A stretch of 64,000 nt of DNA from Mucilaginibacter sp. (GCF_028288205.1 NZ_JAQBOD010000056.1:1-64000); one strand, 5' to 3'. Counted from the stretch's first letter, positions 8,512 to 18,841 are shown. Notes: generated from the sequence alone by a model not told the origin. Numbers and translations are program-made.

Positions 8512-11500
8512 TTAATGGTGCATTTGCTGTTTTGGCGTATTTTTTAGTTTGGTAATGGAATTCTGGGACGTGTAGTATCTTTCTAAAAAAAGATATATAA
8601 CGAGTTCACATTTTCGTTGGTTATTTATGAATAATCTATTCATAAACATATGCAAATAGCTACCTAGTAAATCGTAAAGTTTTAAATCAGCTCCATTAAG
8701 TTTGAACTTAATATTTTCGATTACAGGCTTATTCATTTTTGATCTGTTTTGAAAAACGCTAACAGCTTCTTCTATTTCATTGATTATATCATTAGCTTCG
8801 TCCATATGTGAAAAAATCATCTTTTGGTTTTGCCGATATTTCTCGTTTAGCTGCTTTTGCAATTGAGGACTTTCGCCAAATTCTTTAAAGTAGGACAAAA
8901 ACATCTGCTTTAAGAGCGCAGCTTTATTTACTAGCGTTAATTGAAAGTCATCTAATAGCATATCTATACCCCGTAGCGCGAACAACATTCGATATTGTTC
9001 GGAACTTTCATCTTCTAGAAGTGAAATAAATTTCAGAACGGCAACGCTGTCATTGTAAAAAATTGATTCAGATTCATTGATGAGATCCGGGCCATATCTT
9101 TCTAATTCCCTTGAATAAGTATCTAACACGATTTTTTCCACCACATTGTCGGCGACAAGTTTTTGAAAAATAGCTATGAATTTTATCTGAAGAGCGGATT
9201 GTTTGTTTGAGTCCACGTTTAGAAATCGAATTCTTATGTGATTGCTTTGATCTGAAAATCGAATAAAGAAAAATTTTTTAAAGGCTTTGACTTCATGCTT
9301 ATTTATAAATGTTAAGATATTTTCTTTGAGTATAATTTCGGCAGTGGCCGGACCACAATATATCTTAAAATACAGCCATTCACTACTTGGAATAAATTTT
9401 CTTTTTGCAATATTTTTGCTAATTTGATTCTGGAAACCCGGACCATTTAAATTATTACTTAGCTTAAATGGCACTATTAGTTCATTTATGAAAGGCAAAT
9501 TATTTACGTCATTGATTATACAGTTTTCCTCTGTATACAAAAATTCTTCAATAACAATAGATTTATGCCTATGGAGATAGTGGAGAAATAGCTCAATACC
9601 AATCGTATTTTCAAAATCTATAAGCAATTTATTATCAGATTCAACATAAGTCACTTTTTTGGGGATGTGTATTTTTGATCTGAATACCGAAAAATAGTCA
9701 AGATGATAACTTTTATTTTCTGGCATATCTGATATATCATCTAAGTCTACTTTCCACCGGGCCTTTTTAATAACTAAGTTTTTGTAAATTACCTTAGGTA
9801 AATGCTTAATGGCTGAAAGCGTATCCCAATCCCAAAAATTTATATTCGTTTTTCCTTGATATTGGAGATCTCCCAGAAATCTGTAAATAGGCAGCGACAT
9901 TTGCGAATAATTATGTGCCGTCGTAAGTCTGGGGATAATGCGCTTATTGTGATTTTTGCTCCGCAAAATTATTTCATTGTTACGAACGCTTATCATAATA
10001 TCATTAATGGGTATCTGGCTTTTTTTATCAATGCCGGAGCCTCCAACGTAAGGAATCTCATAATCTCCTAAAATTGGGCGAAGTAAAATGTTACTTATTC
10101 TTGCCTGAGGAAGATGAACAAATTCAGCAAATATTGCTTCAGGATATTCCTTTTCTTCTTCCTTTAATATATTTTTTGTAAGCGCGCAAAGTTGAGGATC
10201 TCCGTGACTAAATCGCGCTAGCAGCTTTGCAGGAGATTGCGCAGCAATGCCTAAAATATCAAATTTGAACTTTTCTGTAGATAGAAGGGAGTCTTTTTTT
10301 AATAAACTTCCCATAAGATATAATGTACGCGGTTGCCTGTATACCTTTGTCTGCTTGCTTTTAAATTTTAATAACTCATCTTTTGTTAGCTCAATTTCGG
10401 CATCATTATTTTCGAGAAATTGCAAATATTTTGACAAGATAAATTGCTGTTTGTGATCTATCTGGCTGCTTACCAAATTGTCTTTGCCTGTTATCAATAA
10501 ATCGTCTATTAGTTTATTTCCGCCAGAAGTAGATTGATTTATTTCTGCGTAGCCAATGCCTATGTCAGCATCGAGAGCAATAGACAATTCAATTTCTTCC
10601 CGATCATACTTGTTTATGAAGTTATTTTTAAAAGTCTCCAGGAAGGCATTTTTTTGAGGACCTGAAAATATTAACAAATCTTGAATTTGAAGGCCAATTT
10701 CCTTTAAAATTTTTGCGTCTATATTATTTTTTTTTAGTGAAACAAATAGATCCGTTTGCAAAGTATTCTTAGGTATTTGGATCGGTAAGCGCAATTTCCT
10801 TAAATAATTTTCAATTTCTTTGTAACATTCAATACCTGCCTTTGGCTGTCTTATTATTTTTTGAATAGACTTAAATGTGCTGATAATATGCTGTATCCCT
10901 TTAAATAACTCCAGTTGTGCAATTAGCCTATCTAATGGTTCTTCTCCTGTTATATTTGGTTCAAGCTCGGAAACCAATAACTGAGATTTGTACATATCCG
11001 AAATAAAATCAACAGCTTCATTTTCTTCGACTTTTTCGGACACAACCAATAAGTCGACCAATGATTTTATTTTAGCTCCTGTCGATGCAAATTTCAAAAC
11101 AGCCTTAATGTATTTGCTTTTTCTTATCGAGTTCAGCGAATAACTTCTTAGATTATTTTCAATTGTATATTCGACATACCTATAACTAGCAGATAATTCA
11201 TATATGCTGTTATTGGGATAAACCTTTATCTGTTCCTTAATAGGTGGTAATTTCAATAAGGCATTGATAATTTCAGTGACATAGTTCATGTCGATTCTTA
11301 TATGCCTCACATGCTCATTCATTTGTCCCAAAATTATGCTGGTTTCGTCATCTGTTACGTTAACCAGAGCACATCCTGCAAATGTTCCATAAGGAGTACA
11401 TCTGCTAGCAGACCGAATGCAATATTTAGAAAGAGATAAATGAACTTTACTTTTTTCCCGTTTTGAAATGTCGCCTGTTTTTTTTAATTCCTCATAAAAC

Positions 11501-11622
11501 TCCGGTGAAGACAAATAAATACCTTCTTCAAAAAGTTCGGACAACCCATTGGAAAATTCATAGGCATTTTTAAGACTCTGTAAAGGTGTTCGGAGTAGAA
11601 CTTGTTGGAATGATTCGATCAT
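8512..11622 (-). CDS. lanB: Lantibiotic dehydratase LanB (full length)
   Basis: Class I lanthipeptide dehydratase of 1036 residues. It glutamylates core Ser/Thr from glutamyl-tRNA and eliminates glutamate to give dehydro-residues. The N-terminal glutamylation domain opens with the usual hallmarks (VLLRTPLQSL near residue 10, then SASRCTPYGTFAGC near residue 75). The C-terminal elimination domain (SpaB_C type) contains EWLYFKIYCGP, FFIRFSDQSNHIRIRF and ends near the LHMFMNRLF helix. Length fits a fused, non-split LanB. Last intact gene of the minus-strand cluster; 44 bases separate it from the oxidoreductase gene. Confidence 0.93.
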   Translation of the reverse strand: MIESFQQVLLRTPLQSLKNAYEFSNGLSELFEEGIYLSSPEFYEELKKTGDISKREKSKVHLSLSKYCIRSASRCTPYGTFAGCALVNVTDDETSIILGQMNEHVRHIRIDMNYVTEIINALLKLPPIKEQIKVYPNNSIYELSASYRYVEYTIENNLRSYSLNSIRKSKYIKAVLKFASTGAKIKSLVDLLVVSEKVEENEAVDFISDMYKSQLLVSELEPNITGEEPLDRLIAQLELFKGIQHIISTFKSIQKIIRQPKAGIECYKEIENYLRKLRLPIQIPKNTLQTDLFVSLKKNNIDAKILKEIGLQIQDLLIFSGPQKNAFLETFKNNFINKYDREEIELSIALDADIGIGYAEINQSTSGGNKLIDDLLITGKDNLVSSQIDHKQQFILSKYLQFLENNDAEIELTKDELLKFKSKQTKVYRQPRTLYLMGSLLKKDSLLSTEKFKFDILGIAAQSPAKLLARFSHGDPQLCALTKNILKEEEKEYPEAIFAEFVHLPQARISNILLRPILGDYEIPYVGGSGIDKKSQIPINDIMISVRNNEIILRSKNHNKRIIPRLTTAHNYSQMSLPIYRFLGDLQYQGKTNINFWDWDTLSAIKHLPKVIYKNLVIKKARWKVDLDDISDMPENKSYHLDYFSVFRSKIHIPKKVTYVESDNKLLIDFENTIGIELFLHYLHRHKSIVIEEFLYTEENCIINDVNNLPFINELIVPFKLSNNLNGPGFQNQISKNIAKRKFIPSSEWLYFKIYCGPATAEIILKENILTFINKHEVKAFKKFFFIRFSDQSNHIRIRFLNVDSNKQSALQIKFIAIFQKLVADNVVEKIVLDTYSRELERYGPDLINESESIFYNDSVAVLKFISLLEDESSEQYRMLFALRGIDMLLDDFQLTLVNKAALLKQMFLSYFKEFGESPQLQKQLNEKYRQNQKMIFSHMDEANDIINEIEEAVSVFQNRSKMNKPVIENIKFKLNGADLKLYDLLGSYLHMFMNRLFINNQRKCELVIYLFLERYYTSQNSITKLKNTPKQQMHH

Positions 11623-11665
11623 GAATTTAAAAGCTAGATTTTTTTAATGCCGTATTTCAAGTATG

Positions 11666-12601
11666 TTAATTCAATTCAAACTCTCGCGATAATAATAGTA
11701 ATGTTTCCATTCTTTTTTTGAAGCTTAGCGATTGATCACAGAAGATGAACTCGTTGATAGAAGATTTCTCTTTTATTTCAAGTATTCGATCTTTGAATAA
11801 AGCTGGGCAGCCAACCATATATTTGGTGCTGTTCTGGCTATTTCGTAGTCCTAAATTATTAAATGTCCGTCGCGCGTTTTTGCTATCCTTTTCACAAATT
11901 CCTGAGAATGCGATGGTTATTTTTGGTGCTGTTTTATTTTTCAAAATGTATCTCTCTCTAAAATCAACTATTCTATCTCTCTCAAAAACATCCGGTTCGT
12001 TGCTATGGAATACAGATTTACATAAGTTCATCTTTTTCTGAAGGCATTCTTCGATCCCATTGAATGAATTACTTAGCTTCCAAATTCGGGGATTCGCTCC
12101 GTGAAAAGGTGGAATTAATAATTTTTCGGATCTTAATAATTCATCAGCATTGCCTAAATATTTTAGGAGTTCATTAACTTTTGAATCAAAACTTTCTCTA
12201 TAAGTGTTATCGAGAGTAATATTGCTTAATAATTTTTGTACAATATGAAGATGCGTCGGAGCATTTGCCAAGCCCAAGTCTATACGTCCAGGGAATATAC
12301 TTTCCAATAATTTAAAATTCAAAGCAATTCTGTAAGGAGAATGTGCTGCTAGCAGTATTCCAGCTAATCCAATGCTGATTTTATTAGTGCGACCAGCAAG
12401 GAGTGGAATTAACATTTCAGGATTGCTCCATGCTTGGCCACTATTATGATGTTCACTCAGCCAGTAACAAAAAAAACCAAGTTCGTCAGCTAGCGAAGAA
12501 TATTCAAAGACATCAGTTAGTATTTTTATACCAGAAGCACTTTTCGCCCTGTAACCAAAATCCAGAATTCCCATTTTAATTTTTTGCATATTTTTTACCA
12601 T
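11666..12601 (-). CDS. LLM-class (luciferase-like) flavin/F420 oxidoreductase
   Basis: About 312 residues of the bacterial-luciferase-like TIM barrel: MGILDFGYR at the first strand, FFCYWLSEHHN at the usual SEHH position, RIDLGLANAPT in the middle. It resembles the small LLM proteins of RiPP clusters. LanJC-type members in other lanthipeptide clusters reduce dehydro-residues to D-amino acids. A reductive tailoring role here is inferred. The start is the ATG at 12601, 4 bases after the lanC stop; MQKIKMG at 12589 is an alternative. Confidence 0.8.
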   Translation of the reverse strand: MVKNMQKIKMGILDFGYRAKSASGIKILTDVFEYSSLADELGFFCYWLSEHHNSGQAWSNPEMLIPLLAGRTNKISIGLAGILLAAHSPYRIALNFKLLESIFPGRIDLGLANAPTHLHIVQKLLSNITLDNTYRESFDSKVNELLKYLGNADELLRSEKLLIPPFHGANPRIWKLSNSFNGIEECLQKKMNLCKSVFHSNEPDVFERDRIVDFRERYILKNKTAPKITIAFSGICEKDSKNARRTFNNLGLRNSQNSTKYMVGCPALFKDRILEIKEKSSINEFIFCDQSLSFKKRMETLLLLSREFELN

Positions 12602-12605
12602 AAGA

Positions 12606-13781
12606 CTAATTAAGCATAAAGATGTAATCCCAGGTAAAATCATTAAATATGTAACTTATCAATGCTAGTCCGATACCAGCTGCTCCATCTATGATTCCAT
12701 TTTCATACCGATATCCGGTTGAAAGATTAACATATTTTTGATATCCCTTGTCCCATTCCGTATTATCAATTATTTGGACAGTCTTTAATATCCAAAAATC
12801 ACAAGCCTCTTTAAAAATTGGAAGATTGGTATTATGCCAAAGTCTATTATAAATGTGTGCAATACCTGCAGTTCCATGGCAAATTCCTCCGTCCATAACC
12901 TTGGTTTCTTCAAAACATCTCCGTTTAGTAGTGCTTGTTAAAATTTGTAAAGCAAAAGTTGAAATTTCGAAATCGTTAAATGCCATTCCAGCTTGATATA
13001 TGATATATCCTAACCCTAAATCTCCATAACACCATCCAATTCGGCTAACGTAATCAACGTTTCCATTTTCTGTTAAATGATCGGGGAAATAGCACTTTGA
13101 AATATCAATATTTATATGGTTTTTTAAATATTTGACAATAATCATCGCGAGGGATCTAGCTCGATCACAGCAAATATTTTCGCGGTAACATTGCAAACAA
13201 AGTTTTAAAATACTTGGGATGCCATGAGATAATCCCAGGTTAACTTCGTTTGGTATTATTGAATATGCTTCCAAATCGAATCGTGGAATTATTGCTTTTT
13301 GAGAACTCTTTTCAACTAAGACCTCCAGGCCATCGAAAAAACTATTAAAAAAAACTTCCCGACTGTAACATTTAGAATAAATAAGATAATATGCTATTCC
13401 TGTGGCGCCATGAAGAAAGTCATAATTACCATGTTTCAACATGGCTGACGCGCTATCTTCAAGCTGCTGGTCATCGTCACATAGAAAATCCCGATCCTCT
13501 TTAGCAATAATTTCATTATAAAAAAGATAAGTAAAAAACCAATTTATACCTGCCTTGCCCGTGCAAAGACTGGGATGCATTTCAATCAAGGATTTGTCAG
13601 CAAGCTGCTGAATACAATGATCAATTTTATCACTTGACTCATTATATTCAAAGTATTTGAAATACAGGTAATCAAACAGTGTTAGACCACATTTGCCTGC
13701 CATAAGCGAAATGTTTTCTGAGTTATCATTTTTCAGTGATCTGTTTATTTTATATAAAGCATTATATATTTTCTCTTTCAC
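12606..13781 (-). CDS. lanC: Lanthionine cyclase LanC
   Basis: Zinc-dependent cyclase (391 residues) that adds core Cys thiols to dehydro-residues. The expected active-site residues are visible: His186 (LGLSHGIPS), zinc ligand Cys251 (GWCYGDLG), and zinc ligands Cys301-His302 (GGICHGTAG). GATGIA and GAAGIG repeats reflect the alpha/alpha toroid. The gene lies between the DUF6734-type gene (33-base gap) and the LLM oxidoreductase (4-base gap), so translation is probably coupled. Nothing suggests inactivation. Confidence 0.94.
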   Translation of the reverse strand: MKEKIYNALYKINRSLKNDNSENISLMAGKCGLTLFDYLYFKYFEYNESSDKIDHCIQQLADKSLIEMHPSLCTGKAGINWFFTYLFYNEIIAKEDRDFLCDDDQQLEDSASAMLKHGNYDFLHGATGIAYYLIYSKCYSREVFFNSFFDGLEVLVEKSSQKAIIPRFDLEAYSIIPNEVNLGLSHGIPSILKLCLQCYRENICCDRARSLAMIIVKYLKNHINIDISKCYFPDHLTENGNVDYVSRIGWCYGDLGLGYIIYQAGMAFNDFEISTFALQILTSTTKRRCFEETKVMDGGICHGTAGIAHIYNRLWHNTNLPIFKEACDFWILKTVQIIDNTEWDKGYQKYVNLSTGYRYENGIIDGAAGIGLALISYIFNDFTWDYIFMLN

Positions 13782-13813
13782 TTTTAATGGATTTTAAATA
13801 AATCATATCGAGA

Positions 13814-15406
13814 TCATGCTGTTACCAATTTTAAATAGTTAAAATGCACACTAAAAGTTGTAAGAAAAGAAAGGACAAAGCTTTGCAAATTGTCCTTCTT
13901 TAAGTTGTAATTCAATCTCTCGTCTCTTAAATATTGAACCAAATCACAACCACTCACTGGATTGTCTTCAAAATATAATAATAACATTCTCCAGTCATTA
14001 ATCACTTCTGCTTTTAAGTTATTAGGGGACGATAATGTGAGTAATACAATGTCATTTTCTAGCTGAGTATTATTTTTCCTGGTCATAATCTTGTTTAATT
14101 CGCTTATCAAAATGTGCTCTGGATACTTGAAGTTGACAGAAGCAATGGCGACTGAATTTATATTTAAAGCAAACTTATAGTTTAAGAACTCCGGTATACT
14201 TGAATTGTACAACGCGTTTAATAGGGTAGTATCATTTGCCTTTAAATTGATTTTATTCGAAATTTTTGTTGTCAAATAGTGAAATTTTTCAAATTGATAG
14301 ATATCATTTAGCGATAAAATTGATCTGTTTTTATTTGTTTTAACAAGCAAATCTTCAATAATATCAAACAGATCTTCGTAAGACCCAGGTGGATATTCTA
14401 TTCCCATATCATTGAGAATAGCTTTAGAGCAGGAAAAGACCGGTTGAAAGTTATTTTTATCAACGTGAGTTGAGTCCCTTGCAATCCCATAACTTTTTTT
14501 TTCTTTGTATAATGATAAAATATGCTTGTGGATTTGTGGAAACTCATAATGTAATCGTGAGGAAAGTTGCGAACAAATGATTTGACTTTTTTTTGCCAAT
14601 CCAATAACGTGTACATAAGTTTTAGATATAGGAATGAGATTGAATTGAATCATAGAAGAATATGAATTGGTTCCAGCTACATTTTCTTCCTCAAATAGTA
14701 CGTCCACATTAAAATTATGATATTTTGAATAACAATAGAAAAAGAATTGTTCAACAAAATTCATGTCTCTACCAGTTAACTTTATTTCTTTATTTTGATC
14801 TAGAAATTTATGTAACTCATTAACATATTGTTTAAAAAAAATCGAATTCTGCCCCCCTACTATTCCCATATTGTACGCATCTATTCTTCCGGTTTTCTTA
14901 AACGATTCTATTGGTTCTTTAAAAAAAACAGGTAGATGGACCCTGTTCTCTACTAAGAGTTTTAGTGTTTCAATATAGATATTGCCCGATAAATTGCCCG
15001 TTATGTCAAATTCTATATTCTGACTAAAAAGTTTACTACTTAAAAACTTGATGGGAAAAGGCTTCCATATATATACATCTCCATCGGCATGAAGAAATGG
15101 AAAATTCTGAGTGGAAAGCGCTGTTAATTTTGCCAAAGCCCAAAGTGATGGGTTAAAGCCAGTCTCTACTGAAATTGTATGAACGTTTGAATAAGGCAAG
15201 CCAACTTTATTTATCAGCCAATCGGATCCGTCGGAATCTACGTAAATTTCAACCTCTTTATAAAATTGCTTGAATTTGAGGCAACTCATTGCCCAACTCA
15301 TTGCATGATATTTTTCATTTAACCAACCTCCATTCTTTCTACCAAAATTATCATCATGGGAATTTTTTTTAGAAGGTAAAGTCCAAAATGATTGGATTAT
15401 TTTCAT
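13814..15406 (-). CDS. DUF6734-type protein, glycosyltransferase-like
   Basis: 530 residues. The N-terminal 280 residues resemble the DUF6734 family found in Bacteroidota RiPP clusters, which looks like a GT-A glycosyltransferase. Visible landmarks are MKIIQSFWT, GGWLNEKYHAMSWAMSCL, FPFLHADGDVYIWKPF (a possible DxD metal site) and NMGIVGG. The C-terminal part is an unrecognised helical region. As second gene after the precursor it could decorate the peptide or act as a scaffold. Family assignment is from memory, and glycosylation is unproven. Confidence 0.65.
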   Translation of the reverse strand: MKIIQSFWTLPSKKNSHDDNFGRKNGGWLNEKYHAMSWAMSCLKFKQFYKEVEIYVDSDGSDWLINKVGLPYSNVHTISVETGFNPSLWALAKLTALSTQNFPFLHADGDVYIWKPFPIKFLSSKLFSQNIEFDITGNLSGNIYIETLKLLVENRVHLPVFFKEPIESFKKTGRIDAYNMGIVGGQNSIFFKQYVNELHKFLDQNKEIKLTGRDMNFVEQFFFYCYSKYHNFNVDVLFEEENVAGTNSYSSMIQFNLIPISKTYVHVIGLAKKSQIICSQLSSRLHYEFPQIHKHILSLYKEKKSYGIARDSTHVDKNNFQPVFSCSKAILNDMGIEYPPGSYEDLFDIIEDLLVKTNKNRSILSLNDIYQFEKFHYLTTKISNKINLKANDTTLLNALYNSSIPEFLNYKFALNINSVAIASVNFKYPEHILISELNKIMTRKNNTQLENDIVLLTLSSPNNLKAEVINDWRMLLLYFEDNPVSGCDLVQYLRDERLNYNLKKDNLQSFVLSFLTTFSVHFNYLKLVTA

Positions 15407-15510
15407 TAAATAAATCAGGAGGTTTTAATTAATAACATGAATTCAGTGAAATTTAAACGGTATTACAGCTTGGCTTCTTGTTTTAAAATTTAAATGCTTC
15501 AGAATTATTC

Positions 15511-15546
15511 TAACGTTCCCAATGGCTACATCCATTGAGAACGTTA
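15511..15546 (-). terminator. Strong stem-loop right after the lanthipeptide precursor
   Basis: Arms of 15 bases (15511-15525 and 15532-15546) pair at 14 positions around a 6-base loop. The hairpin begins 16 bases past the precursor stop on the transcribed strand and is not followed by a T run. It is best read as a partial terminator or mRNA-stabilising element that raises precursor output over the downstream enzymes. Confidence 0.6.
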
Positions 15547-15562
15547 AAATTAAATGCTGCCA

Positions 15563-15805
15563 TTAACAGTTACATGTTCCGCAGACTGTCCACATGTAAG
15601 AGCCTGTCGGACATCCTGCAAGTGTCCCTGTAGCGGGAAGGGTACCGCCACCACATGCATTAATAGCACAACTTTGGTATCCTCCTTCTGAAGCACCACC
15701 AATAACCTGCATCATGTCTTGCATGCTAAGATTACTTACCTTACTCTTCATCAACTGAAGCTTTTTAAGCTTCAAACCGTCTTTGTCGAAATTAATCTTT
15801 TTCAT
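15563..15805 (-). CDS. Class I lanthipeptide precursor (LanA)
   Basis: 80 residues. The leader is Lys-rich (MKKINFDKDGLKLKKLQLMK) with the motif LSMQDMMQVIGG, a double-glycine site at 36-37 suited to a C39 protease. The core of about 43 residues contains six Cys (46, 51, 65, 75, 78, 80) and nine Ser/Thr, enough for several (methyl)lanthionine rings. The C-terminus CGTCNC could form interlocked rings. It lies upstream of DUF6734, lanC, LLM and lanB on the same strand, with a hairpin directly after it. The 16004-18517 gene precedes it. Confidence 0.9.
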   Translation of the reverse strand: MKKINFDKDGLKLKKLQLMKSKVSNLSMQDMMQVIGGASEGGYQSCAINACGGGTLPATGTLAGCPTGSYMWTVCGTCNC

Positions 15806-16003
15806 CTTTTTCCTACTTTTTTAAAAAGTATTAAAATTTAAGTTTTCCTCACCTGTCTTCGCCATGGATTGGTTGTTCAGCGTTGTATGTTTAAAGTGTA
15901 ATACAAAATCCACTCGCTTAATTATTTTTCTTTGGGTTTATAAAGCTCCATTCCCGCAGTTGTTGGCCAAACAAAATTTTGAATATGATATGTCTCTTCA
16001 AGG

Positions 16004-18517
16004 CTACTTAACATTAAACTCATAATCTGTATAAATAACATCGTTATTTGCAACTCCTTCTACTATGATGTCAAATGGCCCTTTTATGTCGTTTGTGTAA
16101 AAACTGAGATTTATTTCTGCTGTTGAATTAATATTGCATGAATGTTTCCAGAAAATGGTTGACTGATATGCGATCTGTGAAGGGTCTGCCTTTGAGTAAT
16201 CCTCTTTGTAAAACTCTTTACTGTACCACACCCCATTTAACGTTAATCTTGACGGATATACTTTCGGAGTACCGCAGCCTAAATAAATTATTGAGTCTAC
16301 GCCTATTCCTTGGACATACCTTGTTGAAATGTACCTGGTAAAACTTGTATTGTCACCATTTGAATATTGTAGGTAACCTTTGCCTACAATTGGAGGATGA
16401 TTAGTAGTCTCATGGGGATGGAATGGACAATTGAGAACATTAAACCTGCAAACATAATCACCACATTGATTTGTGCCTAACGGCGGAGCCACGCTTATAA
16501 ACTGATCCCTTTGACCTTTTATCACAACATTTTTTAAATTAATGGTGTGCTCAAGTGCCCCAACAATTAATGTGTTAGAACTTTCCTTATTTGAGATGTC
16601 GTCTGAATAATTAGAAGGATTGAATTGGTTGATCAATAGCCGATCTAACTCATCAAAGGATTTATCAATTGATATCTTATAATTACTATTATTATCATTT
16701 AATATTAGGTGGATCTTCACGTTTTCTGCAGTAATTAGATTGTTATTTTCCAATACGAAAGAACCTGTTTTGTCAGTAGTAATAATGTTAGTTAAGGAGT
16801 CAGTTTTTACCATGATATTGATGGGTCTCTTCAATAATTTGTTATTTTCCTTGATCTCCCCTTTAAACCCTATTAGGTTACAGTGCTCCAATGTGTCTTG
16901 CGCAGTTGTTCCAAGCATCGCAGCCCATGTAAATCTTCTCCATCCCTTGATCAATAGGACACTTTCCAGGTAAGCTTTATCCTCCATAGTTCGTCCCATG
17001 TACTTATCTTTTATAGGGATCGTTTCTAATTCGTGTTTTAGGTAAACATAACTCTCTATGTCATTCGCTTTTCTTATTTGTTTTCGATTGCTTTGGACAC
17101 AGGCAATTGAAACTATACCTTTTATTGGAATAGTTGATAAAGAGTTGATCTTTAACCTTAGGTTTACTTTTTCCCTGCTGCCATATACTGATTTGTCTGT
17201 AGATATAGTTAACGGTATTCGCCTGTCGTAGTGGGCAAAAAATAATCTTTCAGATAGTGGTCTTGCCAAGCTATCCAAAATTGTTATCGCGTTTAAGCCC
17301 TTTGGTACTTCTGATAAGTTTATCAAAACCCTTTTTCCTGCTGCCCCAACTTGAACTGGAAAAGAGAAAAAAACTGCCTTGTAATTGTGAATGAGCACAA
17401 AGAATTTACCGGGGTACTTACTAACTATCCTTGCTTGAAGAGTGTCATTGGCGACTGCATTATTTACACTAATTACCGGGCCCTTGAGTAATATAGGAGG
17501 CAGTAAATAAACTGAATCGCTACTGTATCCTAAAAGGCTGACTTTGTACGTATTTCCAAATAAAGGAATTAACTTAAACTCCCCCATTCCAAAACTGTCT
17601 GTAGAGATAGTATCTATAGGTCGTTTATTTTCATAGATTACGGCGGTTACTTTTATGGGCTTTCCACCAGCATTTTTTGCTTCCCAACCAACTTTACTTG
17701 GAGTCGAATACACTAAACTTCCGCCTTCCGGGTAGAATTTTAAATTAATTTTGCCGAAAGAAGCAGGAAATAGCAATTCTATATTTCTAAATTCTTTCCG
17801 ATATTTTACATTTACTTCCAAGATACTTTCTTCTTTTGCAATTTGGTCAGCAGGAATCGAGAATAAATACTCCCCATTTTTATTGGTCTTTACTTTACCC
17901 GAGTAAACAGAGTGGCCATGATTCGTAATGGAATAATTGATACTGGCGTCAGATAAGGGCTTACCGTCATTTGTCGAAGCCTTAAACTGGACTTTTCTAT
18001 ATGGGGTTAACAGATTTGCTGAAGTATCAAGAAGTCGTAAGTTTGCCAGCAGGGACGGTTGTGAAGTTGCTTTGATCGTTATCGGCTGTGTGAATATATC
18101 ATGTGGTCTTCCGTTTAATATTTCATTCGTATAAATCAAAAAACTAAAATCTCCCGGCGGAACAGAGTCTGGTATAATAACATGCCCGAAGGAAAGACCA
18201 TTTGTCATTAAAAACCTGTGTTCAAGTACGATTGACCGGTCATGATCGTTTATCAGGATTACTGATAATATGGTTGGGTTATTTACTTTCTTATTGGCAT
18301 TTAATAAATAGGCAGTAAACCATACATCTTCATTATTTACATAAACTACTTTATCAAAATGAGTAAATAATATTGACGACGATAAACTTTTGCCGTACAA
18401 TATGACTTTTTTAATTAATGAGTCATTAAGGGTCTTGTGAATCTGACCGAAAACATTTAAATGACCCAATTGTAATGTCATAACGAAGATTATGAATAAG
18501 AAAAATCGCTTTTTCAT
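16004..18517 (-). CDS. Exported MG2-like protein of RiPP clusters
   Basis: 837 residues with a signal peptide (RFFLFIIFVMTLQLGHLNVF, cut near GQI). Alpha-2-macroglobulin MG2-like repeats follow: FTHFDKVVYVNNEDVWFTAY early, then LTISTDKSVYGSREKVNLRL, then GWRRFTW. A Cys-rich C-terminal region (CGDYVCRFNVLNCPFHPHE) ends the protein. Such proteins are frequent beside Bacteroidota RiPP genes and are related to the N-terminal parts of some TonB-dependent receptors. A role in export, surface binding or immunity is possible but unproven. It lies upstream of the precursor on the same strand. Confidence 0.75.
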   Translation of the reverse strand: MKKRFFLFIIFVMTLQLGHLNVFGQIHKTLNDSLIKKVILYGKSLSSSILFTHFDKVVYVNNEDVWFTAYLLNANKKVNNPTILSVILINDHDRSIVLEHRFLMTNGLSFGHVIIPDSVPPGDFSFLIYTNEILNGRPHDIFTQPITIKATSQPSLLANLRLLDTSANLLTPYRKVQFKASTNDGKPLSDASINYSITNHGHSVYSGKVKTNKNGEYLFSIPADQIAKEESILEVNVKYRKEFRNIELLFPASFGKINLKFYPEGGSLVYSTPSKVGWEAKNAGGKPIKVTAVIYENKRPIDTISTDSFGMGEFKLIPLFGNTYKVSLLGYSSDSVYLLPPILLKGPVISVNNAVANDTLQARIVSKYPGKFFVLIHNYKAVFFSFPVQVGAAGKRVLINLSEVPKGLNAITILDSLARPLSERLFFAHYDRRIPLTISTDKSVYGSREKVNLRLKINSLSTIPIKGIVSIACVQSNRKQIRKANDIESYVYLKHELETIPIKDKYMGRTMEDKAYLESVLLIKGWRRFTWAAMLGTTAQDTLEHCNLIGFKGEIKENNKLLKRPINIMVKTDSLTNIITTDKTGSFVLENNNLITAENVKIHLILNDNNSNYKISIDKSFDELDRLLINQFNPSNYSDDISNKESSNTLIVGALEHTINLKNVVIKGQRDQFISVAPPLGTNQCGDYVCRFNVLNCPFHPHETTNHPPIVGKGYLQYSNGDNTSFTRYISTRYVQGIGVDSIIYLGCGTPKVYPSRLTLNGVWYSKEFYKEDYSKADPSQIAYQSTIFWKHSCNINSTAEINLSFYTNDIKGPFDIIVEGVANNDVIYTDYEFNVK

Positions 18518-18673
18518 ATATTTAGTTTGACTGCGTTAATTCCATATATTACTGCAAAATAAAAAAAGCATACCTTGCTCCAGGTAATCTGTCAATAGCG
18601 TTGCTGTTTTTAAGGTGAGGTAGGTATTGCAATGCCTATCATGCCGCCTAGCAAAGTACCTGCACCTGGGTTA

Positions 18674-18841
18674 TTATATTTCCAATGCTCGTAAAATGTC
18701 ACTCATAGCCGACATGCTCAGATAATCGAGATGATTTTCTAATTCGGTGTCAATCAATTCCGGATTAATCGTTTTCGATAATTTTTTTAACAGCTTATGT
18801 GTTACCGAGTTAGGACTAGGTTGGTTAATAAATGAAAACAT
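18674..18841 (-). CDS. Small ORF, 55 aa, upstream of the lanthipeptide cluster
   Basis: The frame runs MFSFINQPSPNSVTHKLLKK to MSDILRALEI. It has protein-like composition, an ATG start and the same direction as the cluster, 157 bases before the MG2-like gene. It has no GG motif or Cys, so it is not an obvious RiPP precursor. It may be a small helical accessory protein or the first gene of the operon. No family recognised. Confidence 0.45.
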   Translation of the reverse strand: MFSFINQPSPNSVTHKLLKKLSKTINPELIDTELENHLDYLSMSAMSDILRALEI

